The translations under genes and the position numbers were made by a program. Shown here piece after piece: positions 15,422 to 24,594 of a stretch of DNA of 36,691 nucleotides. The notes beneath the pieces are model-generated. The model saw only the letters and a list, made by a program, of their open reading frames with translations. It was not told where the DNA came from and did no database searches. Position 1 is the stretch's first letter; each line of letters starts with the position of its first letter. The DNA comes from Arenimonas sp. (GTDB lineage: Bacteria; Pseudomonadota; Alphaproteobacteria; Rhizobiales; Rhizobiaceae). The stretch covers positions 1-36,691 of the forward strand of contig JAIBEK010000019.1 of assembly GCA_019459145.1 (NCBI GenBank). Reading direction: 5' to 3'.

Positions 15422-16342
15422 ATGATCTACACCCGCCGCAGCCTCATCCAGGGCGCCCTCGCCTCGCTGACGCTCGGCAGCCTCGCCCATGCGGCCGGCC
15501 AGCAGGAGGGCCAGGCCGCCGGCGACCTCTCCTTTCTCGTGGTCGGCGACTGGGGAGACGGCCAGTCGCGCGCAGCGGCGCGGGCGGTTGCCAAGGCCAT
15601 GGGCGAAATCGGCGCGCAGAAGGCGATATCCTTCGTCATTTCCACCGGCGACAATTTCTATGAAAGCGGCGTCGACAGCACCGCAGACACCAAATGGCAG
15701 ACCAGCTTCGAGGAGATCTACAGTGCACCGTCGCTGCAGGTGCCGTGGTATGCGGTGCTCGGCAACCACGACTATGGCGGCAGTGCCCAGGCGCAGATCG
15801 ACTATTCGAAGAAGAGCCGCCGCTGGACCATGCCAGGCCACTATTTCGCCGTGAGCAAGACTTTTGCCGGGTCGAATGCCGATTTCTTCTTCCTCGATAC
15901 GCAGCGGATGAAGGGTAACACCCTGATGGAGATCGTGCTGCATCCGGACGCGGAACTGCAGCTCGACTGGCTCGACCGGTCGCTCGCCGCAAGCGCCGCG
16001 CCGTTCAAGATCGTCGTCGGCCATCATCCGGTCTTTTCCGGCGGCCGTCACGGCGACAGCACCTTCCTCGGCAAGCGCCTGAAGCCCATCCTCGACCGCC
16101 ATGGCGTCAGCATGTACCTGTGCGGCCACGACCATCACCTGGAGGCACTGCGCTCGGAACAGGTGGCCTATTTCGTCTCCGGCAGCGGCAGCCGGAGCCG
16201 GCCGCCGAAACCGCACCCGAAAAGCCTGTTCGCCTCGCCGGTTCCCGGCTTCCTGCTGGTCGAACTGGCGGCGACGGGCGGCACCGCATCCTTCTTCGAC
16301 AAGGACGCGGCGCTGATCTACAGCCAGCCCCTGCCGCTCTGA
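15422..16342 (+). CDS. Exported purple-acid-phosphatase-like metallophosphoesterase
   Basis: 306 residues with a Tat-type leader (YTRRSLIQGALASLTLGS), then all metallophosphoesterase motifs: VVGDWGDGQS, STGDNFYESGV, VLGNHDYGG, KIVVGHHPVFSGGRHGD and CGHDHHLE. The pattern resembles animal tartrate-resistant acid phosphatase, so it probably hydrolyses phosphomonoesters in the periplasm. The chosen ATG (15422) has AAGGA eight bases upstream; an upstream in-frame ATG at 15407 overlaps that site. It follows the kinase gene by 47 bp on the same strand, so it may be the distal gene of the two-component operon. Confidence 0.9.
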   Translation: MIYTRRSLIQGALASLTLGSLAHAAGQQEGQAAGDLSFLVVGDWGDGQSRAAARAVAKAMGEIGAQKAISFVISTGDNFYESGVDSTADTKWQTSFEEIYSAPSLQVPWYAVLGNHDYGGSAQAQIDYSKKSRRWTMPGHYFAVSKTFAGSNADFFFLDTQRMKGNTLMEIVLHPDAELQLDWLDRSLAASAAPFKIVVGHHPVFSGGRHGDSTFLGKRLKPILDRHGVSMYLCGHDHHLEALRSEQVAYFVSGSGSRSRPPKPHPKSLFASPVPGFLLVELAATGGTASFFDKDAALIYSQPLPL

Positions 16343-16666
16343 CGCCCGAGGCTTTCTGCCGCCGTGCCGGAGCCGGACTTTGCCGCAATGCAAAAGATTT
16401 CCTTGACTTTCCAGGCCGGAAGGCCCATCTGCAACTCAGCTTTCACCTTCCGGCCGCCGCGTGAGCGGCCCGCGATCTGCCAAAGACGCGAAGAAGGATC
16501 CAAAGCGCACGATAAAATGGCTGCATATCGCGGCCCAACGCGCTGGAAAGCTTTTTTCCAACTTACAAGTTCCCAATTCACGCGGGGTTCTTGACGCTAC
16601 GAGACAGGCAAATCGCAAGGTGCGGTTTCGCCCGATATCGCGTGGCGCCCCGAAAAGGTATTAGAA
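16343..16666 (+). other. 324-bp leader/intergenic region before the DEAD-box helicase
   Basis: No convincing gene. It contains several short hairpins, including TGGAAA-GCTTT-TTTCCA with a T-rich loop at about 16543-16560 and TTCC/GGAA-type stems around 16408-16425. A long structured leader is common for cold-inducible RNA-helicase genes, so a regulatory 5' UTR is possible; no strong -35/-10 pair could be picked with confidence. A 67-codon GTG-initiated frame at 16461-16664 lacks a ribosome site and family resemblance. Confidence 0.3.
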
Positions 16667-18049
<1,383 letters not shown>

Positions 18050-18090
18050 GCCTTACCGGCTGCAGAATGAATGATTGACTGAAGATTGAT

Positions 18091-18119
18091 ATGGCGCGGC
18101 CCCGGCCGCGCCATTTTCG
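18091..18119. terminator. Bidirectional terminator hairpin
   Basis: ATGGCGCGGC (18091-18100) and GCCGCGCCAT (18105-18114) form a perfect 10-bp stem with a 4-nt loop, followed by TTTCGTTT on the plus strand. It lies between the convergent helicase (stop 18049) and transporter (stop 18133) genes and could stop transcription from both. Confidence 0.75.
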
Positions 18120-18132
18120 TTTGGCCCTGCGC

Positions 18133-19017
18133 TCAGCCGGCCTGCGGAGCGGGCTTGCGGTTGGTGAGATAGACGCCGAGCACCACCACGGCCGTCCCGA
18201 CGATCATCGGCAGCGTCAGACGCTCGCCGAACATCAGCGCCGCCTCCAGCGCCGCGAGCGGCGGCACCAGATAGATCAGCGACGCCGCCTTCGACACATC
18301 GCCGCGCCGGATCAGATAGAGCAGCAGGGCCACAGCACCCATCGAAATGCCGAGCACCGACCAGGCAAGCGCGGCAAAGATCTCCACGCCCCACTCCACA
18401 CGCAGATCCTCGAGCACGAGCGCAGCCGGCACGGTGACGATCAGCGCGCCGACATATTGCAGCGTGGCGACTGCCCTCAGGTCCCCTTCCCGCAGAAAGC
18501 GCTTCTGGTAGATCGTCCCGACCGTGACGCAGGCCATGGCCAGCACGTTGATCGCCACCGCATTAAGCGGGATCGAACCGGAATCGAGCGCCAGCACATT
18601 GGGCAGGACGGCAATGGCGATCCCGGCAAAGCCGAGAACCAGACCCAGCCGCTGGCCACCGGTGAGCGCCTCGCCGACCAGCACGGCCGCGGCAATGCCG
18701 GTCATCAGCGGCTGCAGCCCGGCGATGATGCCCGACAGAGCGGCCGGCACGCCTTGGCCGATCGCCCACCACACCATGCCGAGATAAAGACCGTGCAGGA
18801 ACATGCCGGAGACGATCGCATGCAGGATGGCAGCCCGGCTTCTCGGCCAGGTCACCCCGGCGATCCGGCACACCAGATAGAACAGCACGACGGCGGCACT
18901 GTAGCGCAACACCAGGAAGGTCAGCGGATCGGCGAACAGACCGGCATATTTTGCCACGACCCATCCCGTCGACCACAGGAGAACGAAGAGTGCCGGGGCA
19001 AGGCGACCGAGGGTCAT
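18133..19017 (-). CDS. EamA/DMT-family transporter
   Basis: 294-residue inner-membrane protein with about ten hydrophobic helices arranged as two EamA repeats. Recognisable are LFVLLWSTGWVVAKYA at the start, PLTFLVLRYSAAVVLFYLV, the conserved GLQPLMTGIAAAVLVGE at the end of repeat one, and the corresponding IYLVPPLAALEAALMFGERL in repeat two. Drug/metabolite exporters of this family move amino acids or small metabolites; the substrate cannot be read from sequence. ATG at 19017 follows a GGGAGG-type site. Monocistronic, convergent with rhlE. Confidence 0.92.
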   Translation of the reverse strand: MTLGRLAPALFVLLWSTGWVVAKYAGLFADPLTFLVLRYSAAVVLFYLVCRIAGVTWPRSRAAILHAIVSGMFLHGLYLGMVWWAIGQGVPAALSGIIAGLQPLMTGIAAAVLVGEALTGGQRLGLVLGFAGIAIAVLPNVLALDSGSIPLNAVAINVLAMACVTVGTIYQKRFLREGDLRAVATLQYVGALIVTVPAALVLEDLRVEWGVEIFAALAWSVLGISMGAVALLLYLIRRGDVSKAASLIYLVPPLAALEAALMFGERLTLPMIVGTAVVVLGVYLTNRKPAPQAG

Positions 19018-19391
19018 GGGAGGTCTCCGAGGGACAAGAGGCTGCCGGAATGCCGCGCGCGCTCCGCTCGCCTGGTGACTAGCCGGGACATGCAGACGCG
19101 TCAAAGGAGTTTTCCTTCGCCACGCCATCAATTCCGCTGAACCGCGCGGCCGAAAATTTTTTCGCGGCGAATGACGGCTATATTTTAGGCAAGACGCGAA
19201 AATGCGACGGGCCGGGGAACAGACATTCGTCAACCGCATTACCGCAGGCGGGCGATACAACCGCGAGGGAAGGCAAAAACTGATGGAAAATTAGGCTCCT
19301 GCCGCTTTTCAAGCCCGGAGGAATTCTTCATGGCCGGCGCGCGCGCTCCTTGCATTGGCAAATGGCTTGTATTCAAATGGAAAAAAAGGGG
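19018..19391 (+). other. Divergent intergenic region with a leader frame before the ATP-grasp gene
   Basis: Between the transporter start and the ATP-grasp start. The most notable element is a strong ribosome site GGAGG (19317-19321) eight bases before ATG 19330, opening a 29-codon Trp-rich frame (four Trp codons) that ends at TGA 19417-19419. That stop overlaps an in-frame ATG (19416) of the ATP-grasp gene. An AT-rich stretch near 19155-19190 (TATATT) could hold promoters. Confidence 0.4.
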
Positions 19392-20810
19392 ATGGCGCCG
19401 TTGGCATTTGACGAAATGAGGAATGCGGACAGCAGTCCGCGACCGCCCTACCAGAACTACCATGACTGGTACTCCCAGCAGGACCCGGCCCGGCTGATCG
19501 CCAAGTCGAGGGATGCCGAGAACATCTTCCGCAAGACCGGAATCACCTTCGCGGTCTACGGCCACGAAGACTCCTCGGAAAAGCTCATCCCCTTCGACAT
19601 CATCCCGCGCATCATCTCCGGCCGGGAATGGCGGCGCTTGGCGCAAGGCATCGAACAGCGGGTGTTGGCGCTCAACGCCTTTCTCGACGACATTTACCAC
19701 AAGCAGGAGATCATCAAGGCGGGCCGCATTCCCCGCGAACTGATCGAGAAGAACGTCGCCTTCCTGCCGGAGATGATCGGTTTCCGGCCGCCGGGCGGCG
19801 TCTACACCCACATCGTCGGCACCGACATCGTGCGCACCGGCGAGGACCAGTTCTACGTGCTGGAGGACAATGCCCGCACGCCGTCCGGCGTTTCCTACAT
19901 GCTGGAAAACCGCGAGACGATGATGCAGATGTTCCCGGAACTGTTCCAGGTGAACAAGGTGCAGCGCGTCGAGGACTATCCGCACCTTTTGCGCCAGTCG
20001 CTCGCCTCGCTGGCGCCTCCCGGCTGCAAGGGCAAGCCCCGCGTCGCGGTTCTGACCCCCGGCATCTTCAATTCGGCCTATTACGAACATTCCTTCCTCG
20101 CCGACATGATGGGCGTGGAACTGGTCGAGGGCTCCGACCTGCGCGTCATCGACGGCAAGGTGAAGATGCGCACCACCCGCGGCTACGAGGCGATCGACGT
20201 GCTCTACCGCCGCGTCGACGACGATTACCTCGATCCGATGACCTTCCGCCCCGACAGCTGTCTCGGCGTTCCCGGCATCATGGACGTCTACCGCGCCGGA
20301 AATATCACCATCGCCAATGCGCCCGGCACCGGCATTTCCGACGACAAGGCGATCTATTCCTACATGCCGGAGATCGTCGAATTCTACACCGGCAGCAAGG
20401 CGCTTCTGGAAAACGTGCCGACCTGGCGCTGCTCCGAAGCCGACAGCCTGAAATACGTGCTGGAACGTCTCGAGGAACTGGTGGTCAAGGAGGTTCACGG
20501 CTCGGGCGGTTACGGCATGCTGGTCGGCCCGGCCGCGTCGAAGAAGGAACGCGCCGATTTCGCCGAGAAACTGAAGGCCCGGCCCAGCAACTATATCGCC
20601 CAGCCGACGCTGTCGCTGTCGACCGTGCCGGTGCTGGTCAACAAGGGGATCGCCCCGCGCCATGTCGACCTTCGTCCTTACGTGCTCGTGTCCGACAAGG
20701 TGCGGATCATCCCCGGCGGCCTGACCCGCGTGGCCCTGAAAGCCGGCTCGCTGGTGGTCAATTCCAGCCAGGGCGGCGGCACCAAGGACACCTGGGTACT
20801 GGAGGACTGA
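19392..20810 (+). CDS. Circularly permuted ATP-grasp protein (DUF404/DUF407 family)
   Basis: 472 residues from ATG 19392 (MAPLAFDEMRN). Family segments are LIPFDIIPRIISGREW, ALNAFLDDIYH, FYVLEDNARTPSGVSYMLEN, VAVLTPGIFNSAYYEHSFLA, DVLYRRVDDDYLDPMTF, IANAPGTGISDDKAIYSY, VVKEVHGSGGYGML and PGGLTRVAL. Permuted ATP-grasp ligases make amide or peptide bonds, and with the next two genes form a widespread trio predicted to synthesise or attach peptide-like moieties. The product is unknown. Start is uncertain: alternatives are TTG 19350, ATG 19416, or entry from 19330 if the A7G4 run at 19381-19391 has lost a base. The stop is 1 bp from the next gene. Confidence 0.92.
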   Translation: MAPLAFDEMRNADSSPRPPYQNYHDWYSQQDPARLIAKSRDAENIFRKTGITFAVYGHEDSSEKLIPFDIIPRIISGREWRRLAQGIEQRVLALNAFLDDIYHKQEIIKAGRIPRELIEKNVAFLPEMIGFRPPGGVYTHIVGTDIVRTGEDQFYVLEDNARTPSGVSYMLENRETMMQMFPELFQVNKVQRVEDYPHLLRQSLASLAPPGCKGKPRVAVLTPGIFNSAYYEHSFLADMMGVELVEGSDLRVIDGKVKMRTTRGYEAIDVLYRRVDDDYLDPMTFRPDSCLGVPGIMDVYRAGNITIANAPGTGISDDKAIYSYMPEIVEFYTGSKALLENVPTWRCSEADSLKYVLERLEELVVKEVHGSGGYGMLVGPAASKKERADFAEKLKARPSNYIAQPTLSLSTVPVLVNKGIAPRHVDLRPYVLVSDKVRIIPGGLTRVALKAGSLVVNSSQGGGTKDTWVLED

Positions 20811-20811
20811 C

Positions 20812-21759
20812 ATGGTCATGCTCGGAAGAACGGCCAACGGCCTCTACTGGATGTTCCGCTATATCGAGCGGGCCGAGAACATTGCCCGCCTGGTCGACGC
20901 GGGCCTGAGAATGTCGCTGACGAGGAGCGGCGCCACCGACGACGACTGGGCCGCCGTGCTGTTGAGCGCCGACGTGCGCGAGGGTTTCGACGCCAGTCAC
21001 GCCAAGGTGACCGCCGCCGACGCCATCGACTTCCTGCTGCGCGACACGGCCAACCCGTCGAGCGTGATGTCCTGCATCGACGCCGGGCGCAACAATGCCC
21101 GCATGGTGCGCACGGCGCTCACCCGCGAGACCTGGGAAGCGACCAACGAATGCTGGATCGAACTGAAGCAGATGCTGGCCCGCAGGCTGAAATCGGCCGA
21201 CCTGCCGGAAGTGATCGACACGGTCAAGCGCCGCGCCGGCCTGATCCGCGGCGCCTTCCACGGTTCGATGCTGAGAAACGAGATCTACAACTTCGCCCGC
21301 ATCGGCACCTTCATCGAGCGCGCCGACAATACCAGCCGCATCCTCGACGTGAAATACTACGTGCTTTTGCCGGCGATCACCCATGTCGGCTCGTCGCTCG
21401 ACAACATGCAGTGGGAATCGATCCTGCGCTCGGTCTCGGCCCATCGCTCCTATCGCTGGGTCTATGACGGCGAGTACCGTCCGGCCAACATCGCCGACTT
21501 CCTGATCCTCAACGGCCAGATGCCGCGCTCGCTCGCCTATTCCTACGAGAAGATCGTCAGCAATCTCGGCTATATCGCCAAGGACTACGGCGAGCGTCTG
21601 GCGGCGCACGACACGGCCGAGAAGGTGCGCGCGTCGCTGCAATCGACCACCATCGGCGAAATCATGGACCAGGGCCTGCACGAGTTCCTCGACCGCTTCA
21701 TCGCCCGCAACAACCGGCTCGGCCAGGAAATCACCGAGGGCTACCGCTTCTACAGCTGA
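20812..21759 (+). CDS. Alpha-E domain protein (DUF403)
   Basis: 315-residue all-helical protein of the alpha-E family, the constant companion of permuted ATP-grasp proteins. Typical segments: MLGRTANGLYWMFRYIERAE at the N-terminus, NPSSVMSCIDAGRNNARMVR, FHGSMLRNEIYNFARIGTFI and ERADNTSRILDVKYY, ending EITEGYRFYS. The two Arg/Glu-rich ERAD/ERAE signatures recur in the family. No catalytic residues are established; a scaffold or substrate-binding role has been suggested on comparative grounds. GGAGG at 20801 serves the ATG at 20812, and the gene follows the ATP-grasp stop by one base. Confidence 0.93.
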   Translation: MVMLGRTANGLYWMFRYIERAENIARLVDAGLRMSLTRSGATDDDWAAVLLSADVREGFDASHAKVTAADAIDFLLRDTANPSSVMSCIDAGRNNARMVRTALTRETWEATNECWIELKQMLARRLKSADLPEVIDTVKRRAGLIRGAFHGSMLRNEIYNFARIGTFIERADNTSRILDVKYYVLLPAITHVGSSLDNMQWESILRSVSAHRSYRWVYDGEYRPANIADFLILNGQMPRSLAYSYEKIVSNLGYIAKDYGERLAAHDTAEKVRASLQSTTIGEIMDQGLHEFLDRFIARNNRLGQEITEGYRFYS

Positions 21760-21786
21760 ACCCAGGCCGGCAATGGACAAGAGATC

Positions 21787-22611
21787 ATGCGTTTGAAGAT
21801 CACCCACACCACGCTCTACCGCTACGAGGCGCCGGTTCTCTATTCGCTGCAGCGACTGCGGCTGACGCCGCCGACCTGCCCCGGCCAGCACGTGGAAAGC
21901 TGGCACATCACCGTCGACGGCGCCAAGGTCGAGGCGGGCTATAACGACCAGTTCGGCAATCACGTGCACCTGGTCTCGACCGATGGCGAGGCGCACGAGG
22001 TCCGCATCGAGGCCTGCGGCGAGGTGGTGACCGAGGACCATGCCGGCGTGTTCGGCCCGCATGTCGGCTATTGCCCGCTCTGGCTGTTCCAGCGCGACAC
22101 GCCGCGCACACGGGCGGGAAAGCTGACCCGCGACATGGTGCGCAGCCTGTCGGCGAAGGAGCCCGTGGCGATGATGCACGACCTGATGGGGGCGATCCAT
22201 ACGGCGGTCGCCTATCGTCCCGGACAAACCGACAGCGAGACGACGGCCGAACAGGCGCTGGAAGCCGGTCAGGGCGTCTGCCAGGACCATGCGCATGTGA
22301 TGATCGCCGCGGCCCGCAGCATGGGCATGCCGGCGCGCTATGTCTCGGGCTATCTGAAGATGGACGAGAGGGTCGCCCAGACCGCGACCCATGCCTGGGC
22401 GGAAGTGCACCTGCCGGGCCTCGGCTGGGTGGGCTTCGACCCGGCCAATGATCACTGCCCCGACGCACGCTACGTGCGGCTGGCGACAGGCCTGTGCTAT
22501 GCCGATGCCGCACCGGTATCCGGCATGCGCATCGGCCCCGCCGGCGAGGATCTCGACGTCACCGTTCTGGTGGAATCGAAAAGCCAGCACCAAAGCCAGA
22601 GCCAGAGCTGA
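21787..22611 (+). CDS. Transglutaminase-like cysteine protease/peptidase
   Basis: 274 residues: an N-terminal beta-rich region (LKITHTTLYRYEAPVLYSLQ) followed by a transglutaminase-like core with Cys165 in GQGVCQDHAHVMIAAARS, His202 in ATHAWAEVHLPGLGW and Asp218 in GFDPANDHC, a complete catalytic triad. No signal peptide. It is third in the ATP-grasp/alpha-E/transglutaminase operon (27-bp gap) and probably cleaves or transfers the amide product made by the ligase. The tail QHQSQSQS is a short Gln/Ser repeat of no clear role. Confidence 0.93.
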   Translation: MRLKITHTTLYRYEAPVLYSLQRLRLTPPTCPGQHVESWHITVDGAKVEAGYNDQFGNHVHLVSTDGEAHEVRIEACGEVVTEDHAGVFGPHVGYCPLWLFQRDTPRTRAGKLTRDMVRSLSAKEPVAMMHDLMGAIHTAVAYRPGQTDSETTAEQALEAGQGVCQDHAHVMIAAARSMGMPARYVSGYLKMDERVAQTATHAWAEVHLPGLGWVGFDPANDHCPDARYVRLATGLCYADAAPVSGMRIGPAGEDLDVTVLVESKSQHQSQSQS

Positions 22612-22743
22612 CATCGCCCGCCTCGCCTCCCCTCGCCCGCCCCGGCGGACGCGTCGTGCGCCGGCGGTGATTGACGCCGATCACAAGCCCGGCGCCACCT
22701 TGCCGTGCTCTGATCGGCGCCGTCCAAGAGGAGAAGGCGGCGG

Positions 22744-23187
22744 ATGCTGTTTGGAAAATCGCTCTTTCAGTCGGTCGTCGAACGGCTGGCCGAGGAGGCC
22801 GAAGAGGCCGATGGCCCGCCGCAAGACCCGGCCTACCGGATTGTCGGCCTGTCGAGCGGATTTGTCGCCGAAAGCGTCGAGGCCGCGCCCGGCGAAGCCT
22901 TTCGCCTCGACGCCTATCTCGCCCTCATGCCGGAACCCCAGCCGGAAAGCACCGAGCCGCCGGCCGTGCCGCCTCATCTGACGCGGCTGACCATCGCGGA
23001 AATCGCCGAGGATCTCGGATTGAGCGCCGACGACGGCCGCGAGGCGCTGGCCGAAAAGCGGCGCGCCTTCGCCCGCCTCAACCATCCGGACCGGCAGGAC
23101 GCCACCTTCCGCGACAAGGCCACGACGCGGATGAAGATCGCCAATCTTCTGGTCGACGAGGCGATCCGCCGGCTCGGGCCGGCCTGA
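22744..23187 (+). CDS. Degenerate J-domain protein
   Basis: 147 residues. The first half is unrecognised (acidic, with YRIVGLSSGFVAESVEAAPG). The C-terminal half (about 80-147) looks like a J domain: TIAEIAEDLGLSADDG, helix II AEKRRAFARLNHPDRQD with the HPD motif intact, and a helix III-like AKIANLL-type end. J domains stimulate the ATPase of Hsp70 (DnaK). It starts 132 bp after the transglutaminase gene on the same strand with GGAGAAGG upstream of the ATG region. Membership of the trio operon is possible but unproven. Confidence 0.75.
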   Translation: MLFGKSLFQSVVERLAEEAEEADGPPQDPAYRIVGLSSGFVAESVEAAPGEAFRLDAYLALMPEPQPESTEPPAVPPHLTRLTIAEIAEDLGLSADDGREALAEKRRAFARLNHPDRQDATFRDKATTRMKIANLLVDEAIRRLGPA

Positions 23188-23214
23188 CCTTCAAACACCC
23201 GGTGGCTTTCGCGC

Positions 23215-23682
23215 TCAGTCGTAGAGACGCTTCAACAGCCCGATCAACTGGTCGCGCGCCGGCTTGCCGCCGAGCTTGGAAAGTAGCCGCTCCTCGTGCT
23301 CCTGCCAGATCGGCATCAGGCCGTCGAGATAGGCGAGCCCCTGCTCGGTGATGTGGAGCGACTGGACGCGACGATCGACCTCGGACTTGCGCCGGGCGAC
23401 GAAACCCTTGTTCTCCAGCCCGTCGACGATGGCGACGAAATTGGCCCGCTGAATGCCCAGCGCCTCGGCCACCTCGCTCTGCTTGGCGCCCTGGTTGCGC
23501 GTCAACAGCATGAGCACTGCGAAATCGGTCGGCCGCAGCCCCTTGGCGGAGAAAACCTCGTTGAAATCCTGGAACACCGAAAGCTGCGCCCGGCGCAGCC
23601 GGTAGCCGACGGCGTCCTCTATCATCGAAAAATCTATTCCGGAGGCGTTCCGCGCCACATTGTCGGCCTTGTCATCCCTCAT
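23215..23682 (-). CDS. MarR-family transcriptional regulator
   Basis: 155 residues with a winged helix-turn-helix: GLRPTDFAVLMLLTRNQGAK, SEVAEALGIQRANFVAIVDG, LENKGFVARRKSEVDRRVQS, LHITEQGLAYLDGL. This is the canonical MarR layout with the DxR wing. ATG 23682 is chosen because the sequence begins naturally there (MRDDKADN); the upstream extension in the same frame is low-quality. The preceding 20 bases contain repeated AACAAG units. An extended -10 (TGCTATAGA, minus strand near 23763-23775) is the likely promoter. Ligand and targets unknown; it converges on the J-domain gene. Confidence 0.9.
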   Translation of the reverse strand: MRDDKADNVARNASGIDFSMIEDAVGYRLRRAQLSVFQDFNEVFSAKGLRPTDFAVLMLLTRNQGAKQSEVAEALGIQRANFVAIVDGLENKGFVARRKSEVDRRVQSLHITEQGLAYLDGLMPIWQEHEERLLSKLGGKPARDQLIGLLKRLYD

Positions 23683-24043
23683 GCGGTCGCCATTCTTGTT
23701 CTTGTTCCCCCCCTTCCAGACGAGGCCTCTGCCGAGCAGCCCAGCAATCTGGAAAACCAGGAATGATTCTATAGCATTGCACCCACCGCACAAGGCTTCG
23801 CCTTAGCCGCCCGGCAAATGTCGACAGATTTCGCCGACGCCCGCCGCGTGGCCGCCAACCGCCCGGCACGGGACACGGCGAACCCCGCCCCGCGACAGCC
23901 CACACTGCGGCACAAAGGCCGCCGCCCGGCATCGGGAAGTACCACCGCGATTTGCGCATTTTCCGCATTGATGCGGACAGAAGTCTGGGGTATGACCGCC
24001 AAACCGGATTGACGGCGAGTCACTTACAGGCCCGCCGACGGAT
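23683..24043. other. 361-bp intergenic region between marR-type gene and tRNA
   Basis: No gene seen. It contains a candidate extended -10 for the MarR-type gene near 23763-23775 and a small hairpin AAGGC-TTC-GCCTT near 23791-23804. The tRNA promoter should lie near 23980-24030 but no clear -35/-10 could be fixed. Confidence 0.3.
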
Positions 24044-24120
24044 GCACCCGTAGCTCAGCTGGATAGAGTGTTGGATTCCGATTCCAAAGGTCACAGGTTC
24101 GAATCCTGTCGGGTGCGCCA
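24044..24120 (+). tRNA. tRNA-Arg (anticodon CCG)
   Basis: Full cloverleaf: acceptor GCACCCG pairs CGGGTGC; D arm AGCTC...GAG; anticodon stem TTGGA/TCCAA with loop TTCCGAT giving CCG, which reads the Arg codon CGG; T arm ACAGG-TTCGAAT-CCTGT. Discriminator G and encoded CCA at 24118-24120. A short T-run follows directly (24121-24125). No duplicate of its 3' end was noticed elsewhere in the window, so use as an integration site is not demonstrated. Confidence 0.97.
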
Positions 24121-24183
24121 TTTTTGAACTGAATCCTGGTCGTTACCCTCATTTCGGACGCTTCAATTCGCGGGAGACCAAGC

Positions 24184-24576
24184 ATGGACCGGTTTACGGG
24201 CGGTTGCCTGTGCGGCAATGTCCGCATCGTGGCGTCGGGTCGACCGTACAGGGTCGGCCTTTGTCACTGTCTCGACTGCCGCAAGCATCATGGCGCCCTG
24301 TTTCACGCATCCGCGGTGTTCCCCGAGGTGGCGGTGACGATCGAGGGAGAGACGCGGGACTATGCCGGGCGGTTCTTCTGTCCGCGTTGCGGCTCGTCGG
24401 TGTTCTCGCGATCGCAAGACGAGATCGAAGTGAACCTCGGTTCGCTCGACGCACCGGACCAGCTGAAACCGACCTACGAACTTTGGACCGTCCGTCGCGA
24501 ATCCTGGCTGCCGGAATTTCCGCTCGGCAGACGATATGACCGCGATCGTGACGCAACCAGCCGCTTGGAGGATTGA
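24184..24576 (+). CDS. GFA (glutathione-dependent formaldehyde-activating)/CENP-V family protein
   Basis: 130 residues with the zinc-binding Cys set of the family: GGCLCGNVRI, CHCLDCRKHHGALFHASAVF and FFCPRCGSSVFSRS. The fold binds two zinc ions; the first characterised member accelerates formaldehyde-glutathione adduct formation, but most members are of unknown substrate. ATG 24184 has GGGAGA upstream. It stands alone between the tRNA and a broken sulfotransferase-like gene on the opposite strand. Confidence 0.9.
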   Translation: MDRFTGGCLCGNVRIVASGRPYRVGLCHCLDCRKHHGALFHASAVFPEVAVTIEGETRDYAGRFFCPRCGSSVFSRSQDEIEVNLGSLDAPDQLKPTYELWTVRRESWLPEFPLGRRYDRDRDATSRLED

Positions 24577-24594
24577 GCCGCAAGACCTCCCCGC

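Noticed and set aside
16461..16664. A 67-codon GTG-initiated frame before rhlE.
   Set aside because: There is no ribosome site or family resemblance, and the region looks like a structured leader.
22582..22611. Repetitive Gln/Ser codons at the end of the transglutaminase-like gene.
   Set aside because: A few units of a short repeat at a C-terminus; nothing suggests function or slippage control.
24044..24120. tRNA-Arg as an attachment site for an integrated element.
   Set aside because: No repeat of the tRNA 3' end was seen downstream in the window and there is no tyrosine integrase gene.
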